A DNA stretch of 64,000 bases, taken from the NCBI GenBank assembly GCA_029379385.1, contig CM055607.1, positions 14,136,001 through 14,200,000 on the forward strand, written 5' to 3'. Origin of the DNA: Quillaja saponaria (taxonomy: Eukaryota; Streptophyta; Magnoliopsida; Fabales; Quillajaceae). The notes under the pieces are model-generated. The model was given only the letters and a program-made list of their open reading frames with translations, was not told the DNA's origin and ran no database searches. This document shows positions 59,943 to 64,000 of the stretch, in pieces (the stretch's first letter is position 1; each line of letters starts with the position of its first letter). Both the position numbers and the translations under genes were made by a program.

Positions 59943-61490
59943 TGTATGAGATTACAATCGAGTCACCCCAATAGAAAAAATTCAAAGCCGGTGGGATGAA
60001 CTTAATGTACGTTCCAATGATTAAAAAAAAAGATGATTTTTTTGGGGCAAAAACTTGGTGGGTTTTCAAGATTCAGAGAAATGGAAGTGTTACTTTCCTT
60101 TGCATTTGAGCTAAAAGAATCCCAATTTCCTTTCTTTTATTTCAGAACAGAATATGAGTCTCGAAGAAAACACAAAAAATGACCTCCTAAATCCTGGAAA
60201 AAGTCCGTTGTTATTTTCCCGAGAAAATTCTGGGTGTGGATCTAAAATTTCTGGAGAACGGAGGCGCGGAAGTCCAGAGGTGGGTGGGGTGATCCACACC
60301 CGTTTGAGGAAAATATTAAAGCGTGAGCTGAGGAGGGTCCATCGAGGAGGAGGAGGAGGAGGTGGAGGAGGAGAAGGTTTGTTTGCAGGTGATATAGGAA
60401 AATTGGTGACAAATATGTTGATGTCAGGAAGCTTTAGTGGGTTGGACGGGTTCTTAGGAAGCTTTTGTATGAGACGAGATCAAATGGTCTGGCATGACAT
60501 CCAACATCCTATAAAGATGGGGAACTTGGGTTGAATGACATGACACCATCAGGGAAAGAGACAGAAAGAGAGTGTGGTATGGCATTACTAACCTTGCTAA
60601 ATACAAGGGCCAAGGCCCCATGGGTGTAATTTTTATTTAATATTTGCGTGAAACGCTTCAAGACAAAAGTAAATGCGTGAGGGAAGCTCAGGGGATTGAT
60701 TCTACACTTCTTGACGTGCAAGAGTTCTAGACTTCTCACGCTCCCACCATTAGAAATGAGTGGACTAGTTTGAGCCTTGCTCAGAGTCGGCTCGGGAACT
60801 ACTTTAACTTGTATTTGACTCGAGACCTAAAAGACGGAACTAGAGTTTGAGTTTAATTTCGGTAAAATATTTGAGTCGAGTATTAAATTGCAGATATTTA
60901 GCTCGAAACTCCGCAAGTAATTTAAATTTTATTTATTAATTTAAATAAGTTAATTAGATTGGTATAATAATATATATACTATCCTATTTACATGAGTCTC
61001 TAATTATTCTAAATCTCGATCTAAATGGTCTTAGTTATTTTCACCCATCAATATAACATATTACTGCAAGTTTTTTTAGCATTTTAAAAATAACACATTT
61101 TCAAAACAATATAAATTTGGAGTTCCCACGTCAACCTCTGAACTCTAAGTTAAGGTGTCAAAACTCTCATGCGGGTAAATGTTATGTCAGTCGCCATGTC
61201 TCTCTTGTTAGATGAGAAATGGAAGTATGTATGTTTAGGGGATGGAATTCTAACCGAATTATTTGATTCTGCATCCAAGTTCGAATTTGAATTCTATTTA
61301 AAATTTAAATTATTTAAAGAAAAAAATTATTTCTTGTTTTCCACAATACCCTAAAATATTCGAATTCGAATTTGAGTTTAAATTTAAAATTTTACTTGAA
61401 TCCGAATATTCAAAATTTTATCCGTATTCAAATATTAGTTTATGTTAGAATTACTATTTGTCGAATTCTAGCCCTATGTATTAGGGCTAT
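59943..61490. other. Upstream region of the Cys-rich protein gene
   Basis: It holds a (GGA)n run at 60345-60374 within a GC-richer patch at 60.2-60.4 kb. The plus-strand frame across it (60154-60534) owes its length to this run and has no recognisable homologue, so I do not call it. The rest is AT-rich. Confidence 0.5.
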
Positions 61491-61995
61491 GCAAGGAACC
61501 CGGTATAACCGAAAACCCGAACCGAATATGTCGTTCGTTTCGGTTAAATTCAGATATTTTTCTTATTCGGTTCAGTTCAGATAGTTAAATTTAATACCCG
61601 TTATTTTCAGTTCGGTTACAGGTAGTGAGATAGATTGCACACGGGTACCCGTGGTTACCCGAAAATTAAAATATATAATTTTTTTTTATTTTTTTTGTTA
61701 TTTTTAATGTATTGTTGTATTAATTTATAATTTTGTATTTTTACTTGTGTTGAATATGTTAATATATTATGTTTTTTGTATTTTTCTTTTATAATAACTA
61801 ATGAATTTTAAAAGTATGAGGTTCAAAAACAAAAAAAATATAATTTTTAATTTAATTTTAGTGAAATATTGATAAATTTCGGGTAACCGAATACCCGAAC
61901 CGAACTAGTCATATTTTTTCGGTTCGGATAATACCTATTTTCGGTTCAGTTCTGTTCATGAATTTTACTACCCAAAAATTTCGGTTCGGTTCACA
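61490..61995. repeat. CGGTT-rich dispersed repeat, second copy
   Basis: CCGAAAACCCGAACCGAAT, TTCGGTTCGG and GGGTAACCGAATACCCGAAC recur at both ends of an AT-rich core, as in the repeat at 11.56-12.01 kb. It abuts the gypsy LTR on its right. Confidence 0.6.
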
Positions 61996-61996
61996 T

Positions 61997-62364
61997 ACAA
62001 GAACTTGGAGAAAAGAACCTTTTTATTAACACTTCAAAAATTATAAAATTGATGGATGGTTTCCAAATGAGCCTCTTCCTGCCTCTTTATACTACTCCAC
62101 CAGCTTAACTAACGATAACAATTTATTACATCCAATGGTGAAAAATTCTCCTCTAGAATACTTCATGAAAATAGATATTTACAAGGCTTAATAAAAATGT
62201 ACAATTGTCTACAAGTCTATACACTTGTCTACAACATTCTAGAATTCTTTAGTGAACTCAAGTAAACTTAGTGACTTGTAGAATAATCTATATAAGAGCC
62301 ACATAAGTATCCAAATCATAGTCCAAATGGCGCCATGTAAGCAATAATATGACAAGGTGTGACA
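61997..62364 (-). mobile_element. Ty3/gypsy 3' LTR, minus orientation
   Basis: Read on the minus strand it starts TGTCACACCTTGTCATATT. It contains a TATA-like CTTATATAGATT and a TATAAAGAGGC with polyadenylation-like AATAAA, typical of LTR R/U5 regions. It ends near 61997, where the CGGTT repeat interrupts it. It directly follows the polyprotein remnant to its right. Confidence 0.65.
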
Positions 62365-62660
62365 TTCAACGTCCTTGTCGCGGATGGCCTCCTCCTAAAA
62401 TTCTACTATCTTAACTTGAATTTTTCACAACGAGTCTTCATGCTTTGGCCTCGCTATCCCATAGTCCCCTTCATTTGACAAGATACTCAATATAGCTTGA
62501 GATAGTGCCTCACTTCAAGATAACTTAGTGAGTAAGGGTGTATTATACCTCATTGTTAAAAGAGGTAGTGATGGATGTGTGAGCTCTCTTAGAACCCCTT
62601 CTAGTAGGGTCCTCTATGTTGGCATGATAAGGCTTCAAGTGGCAAACATGGAAAACCAAA
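62365..62660 (-). pseudogene. Gypsy polyprotein tail (chromodomain-like remnant)
   Basis: Minus-strand translation gives TISSYIEYLVK, a stop, RGLWDSEAK, and later LGGGHPRQGR just before the LTR. This fits the chromodomain EYLVKWKGLPDSEASWE and the usual tail of one gypsy lineage. It is broken by stops. Confidence 0.6.
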
Positions 62661-63394
62661 TGGAGATGAACATTTAGAATTTAAAATATATTTATATAAA
62701 ATATCATAAGTTATAACTTGGTTTGATGGTAAGTTTCTCAAATGCCTCTTTCATAGGTTTATGGCTTCAACTTCTCTTGATCACAAAATAATATAAATTT
62801 TTTGAAAAAAACCTTCAAGATCTCTAAAGATCCGAGTTCGAGCTTTGATTAGCCGATTTGATGTTAATTCCAATTTGATTTTGTCAAAATCCGTTTAGGT
62901 GTGAAAATGATTCATCCAACCCAAACAACCTTATATAATTTCCTTTCTAAGCCTTTCTAATTATTTTTTTATTTTCTGATTAAAATTCTTTGAAGTTATG
63001 AATTAGAGTTTTGGGGAAAGTGACCATTTATGTCTTTCTTTCTCTTCCCCATATCATTCGACTAATGTTTTAATTATATATATATTATATATTTACTACA
63101 AATCATTTGACAGCATTTAAATCTTAAATCTTAATTTTTTTATTTATCCAACTATCAAGCATCATCCGAATTAAAGCTCTCTAATTGGTATATTTATGCT
63201 TAGTATTATAGAAATCTATAGTATATAATAAAATTGATATTTAAAAATTGAGGAAATGTAATGTTGATACGTAAGATTGTAATTTTATGTCCTGTCAGCT
63301 ATTGAAAAAATTAAGACCAGCTGATTTTTTTCACTTTTTTGTCCCCACCCTATTATTTTAAGCAATAGTTACACATTTTATGTTCTTTCTCGCA
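62661..63394. other. AT-rich stretch without recognisable features
   Basis: Probably decayed retroelement DNA continuing from the left. I see no open frame or repeat I can support. Confidence 0.4.
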
Positions 63395-63830
63395 TTGGTA
63401 GTGCTACAAGATTGAAAATAGCAAGGTTTTTGTTATTGGAGCTTAATTCCTAATTAATCTCGCCATACTATTGAGAGTGTAATTTGAATGGTTGTTGTTA
63501 TTTAAGATTAATCCCCTAATTTGTTATTAATTCCTTGCATAGATAGTGCTATTATGATTGTAATTAGAAATGTTTTTGTTATTGGAGCTTAATTGCTACT
63601 TAATATGAGCATACTATTAAGAGTGTAATTTTAATGGTTGTTGTTATTTAAAATTAATCCACTTAATTTGCTATTAATTCCTCACATTGATAGTGCTATT
63701 ATAATTGAAATTAGAAAGTTTGTTATTAGATTTTAATTCCTAATTAATCTTACCATACTATTAAGAGTGTAATTTGAACGGTTGTTGTTATTTAAGATTA
63801 ATTTTCATAATTTGTTATTAGTTTGTTTTA
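63395..63830. repeat. Three tandem copies of a roughly 145-bp unit
   Basis: TTGTTATTGGAGCTTAATT occurs at 63430 and 63576 and, changed to TTGTTATTAGATTTTAATT, at 63720. Each is followed by CATACTATT.AGAGTGTAATTT and GGTTGTTGTTATTTAA.ATTAAT. The spacings are 146 and 144 bases, a satellite-like monomer size. Copies differ by scattered substitutions. Confidence 0.9.
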
Positions 63831-64000
63831 AATCAAGAATTATTTGGTTTGGATTTGCCTATACACTAAATAACTCCACTGTAGTCGATTATTAAATTAG
63901 AAGTGTGAACTCCATGACAAAAATTCCACCTCCCATGCCTAACTCATACATGAAAAGAAAACAAATATTCTTAGGTATACTCAGATTTTATACAACTATT

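Noticed and set aside
60154..60534. Plus-strand 126-residue frame with a poly-Gly run
   Set aside because: Its length depends on a (GGA)n microsatellite; no homology, and it runs through the upstream region of a confident minus-strand gene.
1..64000. CRISPR arrays, prokaryotic operons, viral or organellar inserts
   Set aside because: Nothing of the kind is visible; introns and gene families show plant nuclear DNA throughout.

Overview
This window is nuclear DNA of a flowering plant, almost certainly a eudicot. It is AT-rich, its genes are split by GT-AG introns, and the recognisable proteins are plant families: a WVD2-like TPX2 protein, a plant RPAP2-type CTD phosphatase, a two-domain fasciclin-like arabinogalactan protein and an RHF2A-type RING-H2 ligase. 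The spaces between and inside genes hold LTR retrotransposon pieces, LINE remnants and inverted-repeat elements. The species cannot be told from sequence alone. Nothing here suggests a prokaryotic, viral or organellar system.

Layout. 1-2.9 kb is non-coding, with an 8-bp tandem repeat near the first promoter. 2.9-7.4 kb (+) is a WVD2-like/TPX2 microtubule-associated gene with eight coding exons and a probable 5'UTR exon. 8.77-21.70 kb (-) is an RPAP2 homologue whose last two coding exons lie beyond an 8.47 kb intron. That intron holds a TRIM-like palindrome and two 2.7 kb gypsy LTRs in opposite orientation. Its 5'UTR is probably also split, with a first exon near 24.3-24.6 kb. 24.6-35.2 kb has no gene I can support, but holds two long-TIR elements and a LINE 3' fragment. 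35.27-37.94 kb (-) is a FLA15-18-type fasciclin-like AGP with a small detached last exon. 42.28-46.54 kb (-) is an RHF2A-type RING-H2 E3 ligase with seven coding exons and a probable 5'UTR exon near 48.4 kb. 49.1-53.5 kb is a nest of three LTR pieces in alternating orientation. 59.49-59.94 kb (-) is an intronless gene for a small Cys-rich membrane-associated protein of unknown function. 61.5-64 kb holds a CGGTT-rich repeat, a gypsy 3' end and a 145-bp tandem repeat.

The genes do not form a pathway. They are independently transcribed: transcription to transcript, microtubule organisation, cell-wall glycoprotein and ubiquitin ligase. Exon joins were worked out by eye from splice signals, reading phase and family knowledge. 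All four multi-exon models close in frame (462, 714, 468 and 380 aa).

The most notable features are the giant LTR palindrome inside the RPAP2 intron, the second LTR inverted cluster, the two long-TIR elements, the small remote exons of RPAP2 and FLA, an internal duplication in RPAP2 and the 145-bp tandem repeat at the right edge.
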